Shown here in pieces: positions 24,753 to 34,094 of a DNA stretch of 64,000 nucleotides (position 1 is the first letter of the stretch; the number at the start of each line of letters is the position of its first letter). Source of the stretch: Chitinophaga flava. Its GTDB lineage: Bacteria; Bacteroidota; Bacteroidia; Chitinophagales; Chitinophagaceae. The stretch lies in contig NZ_QFFJ01000001.1 of the NCBI RefSeq assembly GCF_003308995.1, forward strand, positions 1,426,001-1,490,000. The letters run 5' to 3'. Made by a program: the position numbers and the translations under genes. A model generated the notes under the pieces. The model had not been told where the DNA came from. It did not search any database and saw nothing but the letters and a program-made list of their open reading frames with translations.

Positions 24753-26000
24753 CTATGCCAAAATAAGCTTACGCAGCTCGTTCATCGCGTAAACCGCCGT
24801 CATCTGGATATTCCGATCCCTGTCATAACGCAGGTGATGTTTTATAGTCGTCATTTTTTCCCGGCTGCCTACAGCTATCCATACCGTACCTACCGGCTTC
24901 TCCGGCGTACCTCCGTCGGGGCCCATAATCCCGGATACCGCGATGGCGTAATCTGTTTCCAGCAGGTCCAGCGCACCAGCCAGCATTTCCAATACAGTGG
25001 CTTCACTCACAGCGCCGTGGGCCCGCAGTGTTTCCGCCTTTACGCCCAACAGCTTCATTTTCATCTCATTGGCATAGACAATGGCGCTGCCTTTGTAATA
25101 GGAAGAACTACCAGGGATGGCTGTTATCCAGGTGGATATCTGTCCGCCGGTACAGCTTTCAGCGGTACCGATGGTCTTACCTTCTTCTTTCAATAGTTTG
25201 CCCAATACTTCCCCGATGGAAATATCCTGGTCAGTCACTGCAATATCCGGCAGCAGGTCTTTCATTTCATGGAAGTAGATGCTCAGCTCTGCCGCGGTGG
25301 CTACCTTATCTGCTCCGAAGGCGGTCAGCCGCAGCTTCAGAAGACTGTAGCTCGGCAGATAGGCCAAACGAATATGCGGTGGCAGTTTGGCTTCAAAATC
25401 CACCAGCCTTTCTGCCACAAAAGATTCTCCCAAACCAGAAGTGATCAATGTGTGATGTATCACAGCCGGTGTTTTAAGACGGGTGGCCAGCTGCGGCAGT
25501 ACATAATTTTCCATAATGCCCTTCATTTCGTGGGGAACTCCCGGCATGGAAACATAAATCTTACCGTCTTTTTCAAACCACATGCCTGGTGCAGTACCTC
25601 TTTCGTTGATAATCACTGTGCAGGATTCCGGCACCATAGCCTGTTCCAGGTTACGCTCCAGGATTGGCAGGCCGCGGCTTTCAAAGAGATGCAGCACCCG
25701 CTGCAGCGTCTCTTCATGTTGCACCAGTTTTGTCTGGAAATATTCGCAGAGGGTAGGTTTGGTGATATCATCGGCCGTAGGCCCCAATCCTCCTGTAATC
25801 AGTACTATATCAGATACTTCCGCCTCTTTGGCCAGCGTGGTGAGGATATCCTCTCGAACATCCCCGATGGCTACACGCCGGTGTACCCAGATACCCAGCG
25901 CATTGAGTGCCTGGGCCATCCAGGCTGAATTGGTATCAATCGTTTGTCCTATCAGTAACTCATCACCAATGGTAATGATACTTGTTGTTATCTTGCCCAT
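24753..26000 (-). CDS. cinA: CinA-family nicotinamide-nucleotide amidohydrolase
   Basis: A 415-residue two-domain protein. The N-terminal molybdopterin-binding-like (COG1058, ADP-ribose pyrophosphatase) domain covers about 1-170, with IITIGDELLIGQTIDTNSAWMA and LITGGLGPTADDITK. The C-terminal CinA deamidase domain covers about 260-415, with GTAESCTGGQ (catalytic Ser-type motif), GSSSYYKGSAIVYAN and VSGIMGPDGGTPEKPVGTVW. It recycles NMN formed by DNA ligase to nicotinate mononucleotide. A hairpin lies upstream, between it and the thioesterase gene. Confidence 0.95.
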   Translation of the reverse strand: MGKITTSIITIGDELLIGQTIDTNSAWMAQALNALGIWVHRRVAIGDVREDILTTLAKEAEVSDIVLITGGLGPTADDITKPTLCEYFQTKLVQHEETLQRVLHLFESRGLPILERNLEQAMVPESCTVIINERGTAPGMWFEKDGKIYVSMPGVPHEMKGIMENYVLPQLATRLKTPAVIHHTLITSGLGESFVAERLVDFEAKLPPHIRLAYLPSYSLLKLRLTAFGADKVATAAELSIYFHEMKDLLPDIAVTDQDISIGEVLGKLLKEEGKTIGTAESCTGGQISTWITAIPGSSSYYKGSAIVYANEMKMKLLGVKAETLRAHGAVSEATVLEMLAGALDLLETDYAIAVSGIMGPDGGTPEKPVGTVWIAVGSREKMTTIKHHLRYDRDRNIQMTAVYAMNELRKLILA

Positions 26001-26017
26001 GATGTTTAAAATGATAA

Positions 26018-26041
26018 ATGGCGGACTCCATGGTCCGCCAT
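26018..26041 (-). terminator. Hairpin between the thioesterase gene and cinA
   Basis: A perfect 9-base stem (ATGGCGGAC with GTCCGCCAT) and 6-base loop, 8 bases past the thioesterase stop. On the minus strand TTATCATTTT follows, so termination before cinA is plausible. Confidence 0.55.
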
Positions 26042-26048
26042 CTGTAAG

Positions 26049-26459
26049 TTATTTAAAAAATGGTTCCAACCGTTCTTTCAGGGCTGCTGGCAGTCCTGCT
26101 TTCTGTTTGGTTTTCACATCTATAAATACCAGTGTGGTCACCCCTACATTGAGCAGTTCTCCTTTTTCATTATACAATTCACTATGAAATTGTATCCTGG
26201 AATTTGTTGGCAGCTCTTTTAATATAGTCTTTACCGTTATCAGGTTATCATAATATGCCGGGCGCAGGTATTTTACATTCAGTTCTGCCACTGGCATGAT
26301 CACCCCCTGCTCTTCTAGTTCACGGTAGCTAAAACCCAGTTCCCGTATGGCTTCTGCCCTGCCTACTTCATAATACAGACCGTAATTTCCGTAATACAGG
26401 TAACCCATCTGGTCTGTTTCACCATATCGTACCCGGATCGTTGTTATACTGCTAAACAT
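26049..26459 (-). CDS. Acyl-CoA thioesterase (YbgC/4-hydroxybenzoyl-CoA type)
   Basis: A hot-dog-fold thioesterase of 136 residues that would hydrolyse short or aromatic acyl-CoA. The active-site segment RYGETDQMGYLYYGNY places the catalytic Asp at residue 16, followed by YEVGRAEAIRELG on the long helix. The internal ATG at 26459 places the start just before the first strand, as in the family; the frame also opens at 26501. The DoxX-type gene lies upstream in the same direction, 58 bases from this start. Confidence 0.88.
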   Translation of the reverse strand: MFSSITTIRVRYGETDQMGYLYYGNYGLYYEVGRAEAIRELGFSYRELEEQGVIMPVAELNVKYLRPAYYDNLITVKTILKELPTNSRIQFHSELYNEKGELLNVGVTTLVFIDVKTKQKAGLPAALKERLEPFFK

Positions 26460-26517
26460 GTTTCCTTCACTAAATTTTATGCTGAAAATAGCAGCCTTCA
26501 CAAAGACTGCTCCACAA

Positions 26518-26937
26518 TTATTTTCCCAATGCGCCGTCTATGGAAAACTTGCCAGGCCCTGTAAACAGGATCACCAGAAAGCCGGTCAGATACATCAGCG
26601 GCAACTCAATCGTGTCAAAATTCATGGCCATAAGATCCTGCTTGTGAATCATTCCCACAATTACGCCCATACAGATAACAAGCGGTATGGCGGCCAGTCT
26701 GGTCAACAATCCCATGATGATGAATATGGAACAAAAGACTTCCGCAAAAACCGTCATCCCCAGGGAAAGCTTATGTCCTACGCCCAAAGGATCGGGGAAA
26801 GAATTCATTTTGGCAGCAAAATTGATCAGCTTAGGCCAGCCATGTAACAACAACAGACCGCCGAACATCAGCCGGAGCACCAGCATGGAAAAACTGACCG
26901 CCCCTGCACTGTAGCCTGTTGAGAAGAGTTTTCGCAT
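26518..26937 (-). CDS. DoxX-family membrane protein
   Basis: A 139-residue inner-membrane protein with four predicted helices. The first part, LVLRLMFGGLLLLHGWPKL, and the later TVFAEVFCSIFIIMGLLTRLAAIP are typical of the DoxX family (small quinone-linked or redox-associated membrane proteins, most without a known role). The ATG at 26937 gives the usual short N-terminus; a longer frame begins at 27018. It is co-directional with the thioesterase gene downstream. Confidence 0.85.
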   Translation of the reverse strand: MRKLFSTGYSAGAVSFSMLVLRLMFGGLLLLHGWPKLINFAAKMNSFPDPLGVGHKLSLGMTVFAEVFCSIFIIMGLLTRLAAIPLVICMGVIVGMIHKQDLMAMNFDTIELPLMYLTGFLVILFTGPGKFSIDGALGK

Positions 26938-27058
26938 AGTAGGTAAGGTTTTTGCGCTATAAAAATATTTGCCGCAATATAGCGTAATAGCCTGTGTCAG
27001 ACTGCCGGAGTTATCCACATTGTTGGAAAACCAGTCTGAAAAGATAGGATTTAACTTT

Positions 27059-27066
27059 TATATTTG
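27059..27066 (+). promoter_or_regulatory. Bacteroidota -7 box (TATATTTG)
   Basis: Exact TAnnTTTG match, 104 bases before the large TPR gene. The -33 element is not evident. Confidence 0.45.
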
Positions 27067-27169
27067 CCTGGTTTGTGTCCCTGATACTGTTCCGTGAAAT
27101 GCCTGTCAGGAAAATATTTCCGGTAGGGATTCGTTTTAAACGCATAATTCAAGATATAACAGCAAAAGC

Positions 27170-30100
27170 ATGCAGTTCATAAGAAAAGTTTTTATTCCTG
27201 GACATCTGTACATATCCATGCTGACTTTCGCCGGCGCAGGCATCGCAGGATTGCCCGCAGCACAGGCACAGCAAACACGCATTTATACAGACCCTGAAAA
27301 GGCGTTCAAAGATGCACAACAGTATTTCCAGCAGGAAAAGTACAGCGTATCCATGCAGCTTTTCAAGCAAACAATCGATAATATCGATTATTTCCACGAA
27401 TCCAACCGCGACCTCGTTAAGGCCGACGCCTATTACTATTACACCGTATGCGCCCTGAAACTCGGACAGAACAACGCGGAAAAAATCGCCCTGGATTATC
27501 TCAAAATATTCAATAATAACGCCCGCGAACAACTGGTAAGTTATCAGTTGGCCAAATATTATTTCCACCAGAATAAATTCAAAGAGGCCATTCCCCTCTA
27601 CGAAAAAGCCAATATTGAGAACCTTTCCAACCAGGAAATCGCGGAAGCAAAATTTGAACTGGCTTACTGCTATTTCAACGTAAAGGATTTTAAAAAAGCA
27701 CAACCACTGTTTGCCGGCATCCGGGAAATACAAGGTAAATACTACCTCCCGGCCAACTACTACTATGGTTTTATCGCTTACTACAACCACCAGTATGGTG
27801 AAGCTCTCAACAGCTTCCAGCGTGTAGTCAACGATCCGAAATACAGCAACATCGTTCCGTACTATATCGCTGAAATCTATTATTTCCAGGGAAAACATGA
27901 CCAGCTGATCTCCTACTCCGAGCCTCTGCTCCAAAAAGGCGGCCAGTACTACGAAGCCGAGATGAAACAACTGCTCGGTAAAGCCTACTTCGAAAGAAAA
28001 GATTATAAAAAAGCCCTGCCCTACCTGCAGGAGTTCCAGGATAATGCCGATGAAGTAAGAAATGAAGATATCTACCAGCTGTCTTACTCCTACTACCAAA
28101 CCGGTAATATCAATAAAGCCATTACCGGATTCAAACAGCTCAGCAGCTCCAAAGACTCGCTGGGCCAGAATTCCATGTATCTGCTGGGTGACTGCTACCT
28201 CCGCACCGGACAAAAAGCCAACGCCCGCAACGCTTTTGCCTTCTGCGCCAACAACAGCTCCAATGCGCAGCAACAGGAAATTTCCCGTTTCAACTACGGT
28301 AAACTGTCCTACGAACTGGGATACCAGGACGCTGCCCTCAATGAACTGACACAGTTTGTGAAAACATATCCGCAGTCTGCTTACAACAAAGAAGCCCGCG
28401 AAATCCTCGTGAGCCTCTTCCTCAATACCAACAACTATCGCGACGGTCTTGCCACCATCGAGCAGATCACCGATAAAAACCCTACCGTTCTCAAAGCCTA
28501 TCAGAAAATAGCTTACGGCAGGGCCACTGAGCTGATCAACGACCAGCAACTGGCAGAAGCCGACCGCCTGCTCGATATCGCCATCAGCAATCCATACGAC
28601 GCTCAGGTAAAACAACTCGCACATTTCTGGAAAGCTGAAATCGCGCTGCGTCAGAATAAAACAGATAAGGCCATCACTAACCTGAACGCCTATCTGAGTA
28701 ATACCGCTCCCGTTTCCGGAGAAGCTAACGCACAAACCGCCAGTTACAACCTCGGCTACAGCCTGTTGAAACAGGACAAATACAACGAAGCACTGCCTTA
28801 TTTCGAATCTGCCCAGAAAGCCAGCGGCCCTAATGCTACCAGGATCTCCACAGATGCAGTTCTTCGTACAGCTGACTGTTATTATATGCTGCGCCAGTTT
28901 CCCAAAGCCATTGCCCTGTATGATCGTATCATCAGCAACAATGAGCCCGGAGCCGACTACGCTACTTATCAGAAAGCCATCATCCTGGGCTTACAAGGCA
29001 AACAGGCTGACAAACTGGCCCTGCTGAAACAACTGGGCAACAAATTCCCTTCTTCCGGTTTCAGTAACGAAACCGATATGGAGATTGCCAACACCTATCT
29101 CGCACAGGAAAAATACAATGAAGCTATTCCTTTCCTGGAGAACGTGCTGCAAAAACAACCTAACGGTGTAAACGCTCCCAGAGCGCTGCTCAAACTGGGT
29201 CTGTGCTACTATAACAAAGACAACGATAACAAAGCACTCTCCTATTACCGTCAGGTAGTAGAGAAATTCCCTGGTTCACCGGAAAGTAACGAAGCACTGC
29301 AAAGCATCAAATCCATCTATGTAAGTCAGGGTAAAACCGATGATTATCTGGCCTTCCTGAAAGCCAGCGGCCGCACCGTGAGCGCTTCCGCAGAAGACTC
29401 TCTGGCCTACTCCGCCGCCGAAGCCCGCTTCACTAACAATGACTGCGCCGGCGCCATCATCGCATTCAACAGCTATATCCAGAAGTATCCCAACGGCCAG
29501 TTCATTTTACCAGCCAACTTCTATAAAGCAGAATGTTCCTATAACAACAAGGACTATACGAACGCGCTGCCTGCATATGAGTTTGTGTTGTCACGTAATA
29601 ACAGCCTGTATGCAGAACGCTCTGCCCTGCAAGCTGCCAACATCAATTTCTACCAGAATAAAAACTACGAGAAAGCACGTAACTACTACCTGCAGCTGCA
29701 AGACCTGGCCACCAGCAAGGAAAACAGCCTTGCTTCCACCAAAGGCCTGTTGCGCAGCAACTACCAGCTGAAACGCTGGGACGAGGTAAGCAACTACGCC
29801 GAAATATTGCTGTCTGCCGCCAATATCAGCACAGACGACCAGATCATCGCCCACTTCTACCTGGGTAAAGCACACAAACAGGCCAAACAATATGCAAACG
29901 CCCTGGCCGAATTTAAAACAGTAGCCGGCCTCACCAAATCTGAAACAGGTGCGGAAGCCCGTTATGATATCGCCGATTGTTATCTGCAACAAAATGATCT
30001 GGCCGCTGCCGAAAAAGCCGGCTTTGATGTCATCAAAAACACGCCTTCCTACGAAGTGTGGGTAGCTAAATCATATATCCTGCTGGGTGATGTTTACCTC

Positions 30101-30250
30101 CGTCAGCAAGACTATTTTAACGCTAAAGCCACCTTCCAGAGTGTTGCCTCCAACTGCCCCATTCCGGAGCTGAAAGCGGAAGCAAAAGATAAACTCGCCA
30201 AAGCGGAAGCAGAAGAAAAAGCAGCCGGTAAAAAAGCTAAGAAACAATAA
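27170..30250 (+). CDS. Large exported TPR protein
   Basis: A 1026-residue protein with a signal peptide (cleavage near PAAQAQQ) and tetratricopeptide repeats along nearly its whole length. Repeats are recognisable by pairs such as AYYYYTVCALKLGQ, AKFELAYCYFNVKDFKKAQ, YQLSYSYYQTGNINKAI and ARALLKLGLCYYNKDNDNKA. The C-terminal 30 residues are Lys/Ala/Glu-rich and helical. It should be periplasmic or outer-membrane associated and act as a protein-binding scaffold. It is followed after 37 bases by a plug-less barrel protein and then an HU/SPOR protein; an envelope complex is inferred from this order. Confidence 0.85.
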   Translation: MQFIRKVFIPGHLYISMLTFAGAGIAGLPAAQAQQTRIYTDPEKAFKDAQQYFQQEKYSVSMQLFKQTIDNIDYFHESNRDLVKADAYYYYTVCALKLGQNNAEKIALDYLKIFNNNAREQLVSYQLAKYYFHQNKFKEAIPLYEKANIENLSNQEIAEAKFELAYCYFNVKDFKKAQPLFAGIREIQGKYYLPANYYYGFIAYYNHQYGEALNSFQRVVNDPKYSNIVPYYIAEIYYFQGKHDQLISYSEPLLQKGGQYYEAEMKQLLGKAYFERKDYKKALPYLQEFQDNADEVRNEDIYQLSYSYYQTGNINKAITGFKQLSSSKDSLGQNSMYLLGDCYLRTGQKANARNAFAFCANNSSNAQQQEISRFNYGKLSYELGYQDAALNELTQFVKTYPQSAYNKEAREILVSLFLNTNNYRDGLATIEQITDKNPTVLKAYQKIAYGRATELINDQQLAEADRLLDIAISNPYDAQVKQLAHFWKAEIALRQNKTDKAITNLNAYLSNTAPVSGEANAQTASYNLGYSLLKQDKYNEALPYFESAQKASGPNATRISTDAVLRTADCYYMLRQFPKAIALYDRIISNNEPGADYATYQKAIILGLQGKQADKLALLKQLGNKFPSSGFSNETDMEIANTYLAQEKYNEAIPFLENVLQKQPNGVNAPRALLKLGLCYYNKDNDNKALSYYRQVVEKFPGSPESNEALQSIKSIYVSQGKTDDYLAFLKASGRTVSASAEDSLAYSAAEARFTNNDCAGAIIAFNSYIQKYPNGQFILPANFYKAECSYNNKDYTNALPAYEFVLSRNNSLYAERSALQAANINFYQNKNYEKARNYYLQLQDLATSKENSLASTKGLLRSNYQLKRWDEVSNYAEILLSAANISTDDQIIAHFYLGKAHKQAKQYANALAEFKTVAGLTKSETGAEARYDIADCYLQQNDLAAAEKAGFDVIKNTPSYEVWVAKSYILLGDVYLRQQDYFNAKATFQSVASNCPIPELKAEAKDKLAKAEAEEKAAGKKAKKQ

Positions 30251-30287
30251 TACATTCCGGGATTTTGAGAATTAAGACTACGACAGC

Positions 30288-31937
30288 ATGAACATTCATA
30301 CCATACATAACAAACGCGCTTTTGCCATAGCAGCGATGTGCCTGGCAGGTATCCTGCATCAACAAAAGGCATGGGCTCAGGAGCCACTGAAACAGGAAAC
30401 GATCGACATCATTTCCACCAATCAGCCAAAACTCCGGGATGCCTATAAACTCAACCTGACAGCTTCTCTGCCAGGTGTAGACACCAGCAGGCCCATACTC
30501 AAATACCAGGTACCGGCGCTCAACCTGAACTTCATGTATCAGGCAGCCCCGATTAAACCCCTGGCACTGGGTAAAGACTCCCTGACTATGCTGCAGAATA
30601 ACTTTATCAAACTGGGTTATGGCAACTATAAAACACCGTTTGTGCAGGCAGGCTTCGGCAGTGGCAGAAAAGACAACTATAACTACGGCCTGTATGTAAA
30701 CTATACCGGTTCCCAGGGCAAAGACATCCCGGACCAGAACTATAGCAACCTGAATGTACTGGCTTCCGGCTCCTATCTCCTGCCCAAGTTCCAGCTCGAC
30801 GCCAGCCTGGGTTACGACCGTAATACCGTTCACTATTACGGCTACAACCACGATACTATCAAATACTCCAAAAGCGATGTGGCACAAACGTTCAACCAGC
30901 TGACAGCTCAGGTAGGACTGAAAAACCGCCCCCAGCACGACTGGGCATTTGAGTTCCAGCCACAGGTGAAGTTCATCCTCTTCAATGATTCATATAAACG
31001 CACAGAAAATACCTTCATCGCCAAAATACCGGTACGTAAACAGGTGTTTGAAGATATCTATATCAAAGCGGAAGGTGTTTTTGACCTGTCTACCTACAAA
31101 CAGGACAACAACAGGACCATCAACAACAACGTAGTGGCCATCCACCCGGCCGTAGACATCATCAAGCCGGGATTTGTGCTGCATGCAGGTGTTAATCCTA
31201 CCTGGACCAACGATAAATTTTATCTGTTGCCCGACATCGTCAACGAATCGCACCTGATCCGCAAAAAGCTGATCCTCAGCAGCGGCTGGATTTCTTATTT
31301 TGATAAAAACTCCTACCGCAACCTGGCCAATAAAAATCCGTTCCTGGCAGGCCTGCCAACGGGTATGCTCAACACCCGTGTTGAAGAAAAATATACCGGT
31401 ATCAAAGGAACACTGGGCAGCCATTTCAATTATAACACCAAGTTTGCAGCCGTTACCTGGTACAACCTGCCACTGTTTGTAAACGACAGCGCTGATACCA
31501 AATACTTCACTACCCGCAATGAAGAACAGCTGCGTGCTTTCCAGCTTCATGCGGAAGTAGGATATATCGAAGAAGAAAAATTCCAGGCAAGAGTAACTTT
31601 TGACTGGTACAACTATAACAAACAGGAAACGGAAGTAAAACCATGGCATCTGCCTCCATTCCAGGGCGACCTGTTTGTACAGTACACCTTTGCTAAAAAA
31701 CTGCACCTGAATGCCGATCTGTTTGCACTCAGTGGTAGTTACTATCTCCTGCCTAATAAAGATTTTGGCAAAACCAAAGGTGCATGGGACCTCAATGCAG
31801 GAGCTTCCTATGACATCGGCAAAAACTTTAATTTATGGCTGAACGCCAATAATATCTTCAATTCCCATTATCAGCGCTGGTACCTTTATCCTACCTACGG
31901 ATTCAACATCGTAGGCGGAATTATGGTGAAGTTCTGA
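30288..31937 (+). CDS. TonB-receptor-like outer membrane beta-barrel without a plug domain
   Basis: A 549-residue outer-membrane protein with a signal peptide (QKAWAQEP). Strands typical of TonB-dependent receptors fill most of the length (YGLYVNYTGSQGK, FQLDASLGYD, LWLNANNIFNSHYQRWYLYP) and it ends MVKF with the terminal Phe needed for barrel assembly. I see no plug motifs (no VxVT or IRG-like segment), so transport is unlikely to be classic TonB type. It may be a porin-like or structural partner for the TPR protein encoded 37 bases upstream. A perfect 16-base hairpin terminator follows. Confidence 0.72.
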   Translation: MNIHTIHNKRAFAIAAMCLAGILHQQKAWAQEPLKQETIDIISTNQPKLRDAYKLNLTASLPGVDTSRPILKYQVPALNLNFMYQAAPIKPLALGKDSLTMLQNNFIKLGYGNYKTPFVQAGFGSGRKDNYNYGLYVNYTGSQGKDIPDQNYSNLNVLASGSYLLPKFQLDASLGYDRNTVHYYGYNHDTIKYSKSDVAQTFNQLTAQVGLKNRPQHDWAFEFQPQVKFILFNDSYKRTENTFIAKIPVRKQVFEDIYIKAEGVFDLSTYKQDNNRTINNNVVAIHPAVDIIKPGFVLHAGVNPTWTNDKFYLLPDIVNESHLIRKKLILSSGWISYFDKNSYRNLANKNPFLAGLPTGMLNTRVEEKYTGIKGTLGSHFNYNTKFAAVTWYNLPLFVNDSADTKYFTTRNEEQLRAFQLHAEVGYIEEEKFQARVTFDWYNYNKQETEVKPWHLPPFQGDLFVQYTFAKKLHLNADLFALSGSYYLLPNKDFGKTKGAWDLNAGASYDIGKNFNLWLNANNIFNSHYQRWYLYPTYGFNIVGGIMVKF

Positions 31938-31957
31938 TTTTGACCTAAATTGGGTTC

Positions 31958-31996
31958 GCAAAGCAGCAAAGAAGTAACGTTTCTTTGCTGCTTTGC
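31958..31996 (+). terminator. Rho-independent terminator after the barrel gene
   Basis: A perfect 16-base stem (GCAAAGCAGCAAAGAA) with a 7-base loop, followed by TACTTTTC. It falls within the space before the HU/SPOR gene, so that gene may be transcribed separately or at a lower level. Confidence 0.7.
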
Positions 31997-32034
31997 TACT
32001 TTTCGTGAATGATTTTAACCACAAAAACCTCTTC

Positions 32035-33012
32035 ATGTTGGTACTACAGCAATACATCCAGGAAGTCCTGTTCAGGCAACGGGTATGCGTTGTTCCTCAC
32101 GTCGGCACTTTCTCCATCCAGCATTTCCCGGCCCGCTACGATGCAGTCTCACAAACGCTGCTGCCTCCGCGCGACCAGGTGATCTTCAGCCAGTCGTGGC
32201 AAGACGACGGCTCCTGCCTGGAATGGATAGCACTGAAGGAAAACCTGGTACCCTCCGTGGCACAACGTAAGCTGGAGAAATATCTGGAAGAGTTTAAAAC
32301 AGCACTCGAATCCGGCAAGACGCTGGAACTGCCAGGTATTGGCAGATTACAGGGAGATTTTACCGGTAACCTGCATTTTTATGCAGAAGAATTACCTGTA
32401 AATCCTGCCGATTTACCAATAGCTCCTATACAAAGGACAGAGCCACCCGCTCCTGCTGCGCTGCCAGCAATACAGCCTACCATGGCTGTGACACCGGTAA
32501 CGCCACCCGAACCACCGGCGCCTGTGGAGCCTTTAATGACAGCAGCGGAAGAAGATACGCTGGAAGCAGTCACCGAAGGTGGTATTTTTAAATGGTGGTG
32601 GGCCGTGGCCGGCGCAGTGATCCTCCTCGGAGGCCTGGGCGCATGGTGGTATATCGGCCACCAGAGCGTACACGAAGTACCACCTCCTGCACCCGCACCT
32701 GCACTTCCACCAGCAACAGACACGATAGTAGATACTACGCAGCAGGTCCCGGCAAACACCGTAACAACCGCTGTTCCGGCAGCACCGGACTCCATTTCCT
32801 ATTTTGTAATATTGGAAGAATATAAAGACAGCCTGACAGCTGCACATAAAGTAGCCAAAAGAAAGTCCTGGGAACAGAATGTGGTATTGTACCACAAAAA
32901 CAACTTGTATAAAGTGGCCGTACCGGTAAAATCCTTACCGATAGATACCACTAGTGTATTGCAGGAAAAACAGAGTGAATTTAAAATCAATAAGGCGTAT
33001 CTGGAGTTCTAG
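32035..33012 (+). CDS. HU-CCDC81 / SPOR domain inner-membrane protein
   Basis: A 326-residue protein. The N-terminal ~110 residues match the paired HU-like (CCDC81-type) domains of Bacteroidota (LQQYIQEVLFRQRVCVVPHVGTF, then LELPGIGRLQGDFTGNLHF). A Pro/Ala-rich linker follows, then one membrane helix at about 187-207 (WAVAGAVILLGGLGAWWYIG), a second Pro-rich linker, and a SPOR-like peptidoglycan-binding end (YFVILEEYKDSLTAAHKVAKR ... LYKVAVPV). It would link the cytoplasm, perhaps nucleoid or division machinery, to the cell wall. The ATG at 32035 removes a 14-residue unconserved start. It follows the TPR and barrel genes. Confidence 0.8.
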   Translation: MLVLQQYIQEVLFRQRVCVVPHVGTFSIQHFPARYDAVSQTLLPPRDQVIFSQSWQDDGSCLEWIALKENLVPSVAQRKLEKYLEEFKTALESGKTLELPGIGRLQGDFTGNLHFYAEELPVNPADLPIAPIQRTEPPAPAALPAIQPTMAVTPVTPPEPPAPVEPLMTAAEEDTLEAVTEGGIFKWWWAVAGAVILLGGLGAWWYIGHQSVHEVPPPAPAPALPPATDTIVDTTQQVPANTVTTAVPAAPDSISYFVILEEYKDSLTAAHKVAKRKSWEQNVVLYHKNNLYKVAVPVKSLPIDTTSVLQEKQSEFKINKAYLEF

Positions 33013-33015
33013 TGT

Positions 33016-33912
33016 TTACCGGATCTCCGCCGCCACGATGTCCAGCCCCTCTGCAAAAGTATGGGGCTTATAGCCCAGTTCTTTTTCGGCCCTGTCGATG
33101 ATCAGCCCGGTTTTAGCCGGCCGGGCAGCTGGCTGGGCGAGGCTTCTGGAGCTGATTTTTTCAACCAGGCTTTTGTCCAGCTGGAAATATTCTGCCGTTT
33201 TAATGGCCATATCATATGGGGTGAGGACTTCTTTTCCGGAGATATTGAAGATACCGGTAGCTTTCTTTTCCGCAATCAGCAGGCAGCCCTCTGCCAGGTC
33301 CTGGCATAAGGTAGGTGTACGCCACTGATCATCTACCACCTTAATCTTTTTCCCCTGCTGCAGATTATTTTTCACCCAGGTGATCATATTACTGCGGTGA
33401 GGATCATTTACCACACCATATACCAGCACGGTACGTATGATAGCCCACTGCAGCTTGCTGTTGTGGACCAGTCTTTCTGCCGCCACTTTGCTGGTACCAT
33501 AGTAATTGATGGGATTAACAGGGGCTTCTTCATCATAGGGGCCGTTGAGTCCATCAAAAACGAAATCAGTGGAGAGGAAGATAAAGGCAGCATTTATTTT
33601 TTCCGCTGCATTCACGAGGTAACGTGTAGCGCCTACGTTGGTATCCCAACAGGCATCCTTGTTCTTCTCACATTCGTCCACCTGCGACATTGCACCACTG
33701 TGGATGATGAGATCCGGCTGATGTTTCTGTACCAGTTGCTGTACACTGCCCGCATCGCGGAGATTGACAGCCTCATAAATGTAATGGTCTCGCTGAGGGG
33801 AACGGTTAGCACCTCTTCCGGTGGCTATTACATCGTATGTCTTATTTTGGACAAAAAGAGGGATCAGATGCTGTCCCAATAGTCCATTGCAACCTGTAAT
33901 TAATACCTTCAT
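33016..33912 (-). CDS. RmlD-like NAD(P)-dependent sugar reductase
   Basis: Extended short-chain dehydrogenase of the dTDP-4-dehydrorhamnose reductase type, 298 residues. It has the Rossmann motif ITGCNGLLGQHL, LIIHSGAMSQVDECE, the catalytic STDFVF segment and YYGTSKVAAE (Tyr and Lys of YxxxK). The substrate-binding end is less conserved than in true RmlD and no other rml gene is nearby, so an sugar-nucleotide reductase of unknown substrate is the safest call. It ends three bases from the convergent HU/SPOR gene. Confidence 0.82.
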   Translation of the reverse strand: MKVLITGCNGLLGQHLIPLFVQNKTYDVIATGRGANRSPQRDHYIYEAVNLRDAGSVQQLVQKHQPDLIIHSGAMSQVDECEKNKDACWDTNVGATRYLVNAAEKINAAFIFLSTDFVFDGLNGPYDEEAPVNPINYYGTSKVAAERLVHNSKLQWAIIRTVLVYGVVNDPHRSNMITWVKNNLQQGKKIKVVDDQWRTPTLCQDLAEGCLLIAEKKATGIFNISGKEVLTPYDMAIKTAEYFQLDKSLVEKISSRSLAQPAARPAKTGLIIDRAEKELGYKPHTFAEGLDIVAAEIR

Positions 33913-34020
33913 AATGCCATATTAGTACGCTGTCTTTAAAGATAAGAAAAAATAGCCGACGGCATTCAGCATTTACCTCCCACCCCATATTTTTTTTGCA
34001 CAGGCACCTGTCTGCAATAA

Positions 34021-34076
34021 TCAGGGGCTGACAGAAAGCGCGGCATTATTGTCCTGTACTTTCCATCAACCCCTGA
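34021..34076 (-). terminator. Possible hairpin after the prolyl endopeptidase
   Basis: TCAGGGGCTGA and TCAACCCCTGA pair with one mismatch across a 34-base loop. No clear T-tract follows on the minus strand, so this is weak. Confidence 0.35.
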
Positions 34077-34094
34077 TCAGCGAAAAGGATGATC

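Noticed and set aside
27149..28735. Long open frame of 528 codons on the minus strand opposite the TPR gene
   Set aside because: The product is a Phe/Val/Gly/Ile-rich composition typical of antisense frames; the plus strand has clear TPR repeats and a signal peptide.
30288..31937. Ordinary TonB-dependent receptor
   Set aside because: Barrel strands and terminal Phe are present, but no plug domain is visible in the N-terminal region.
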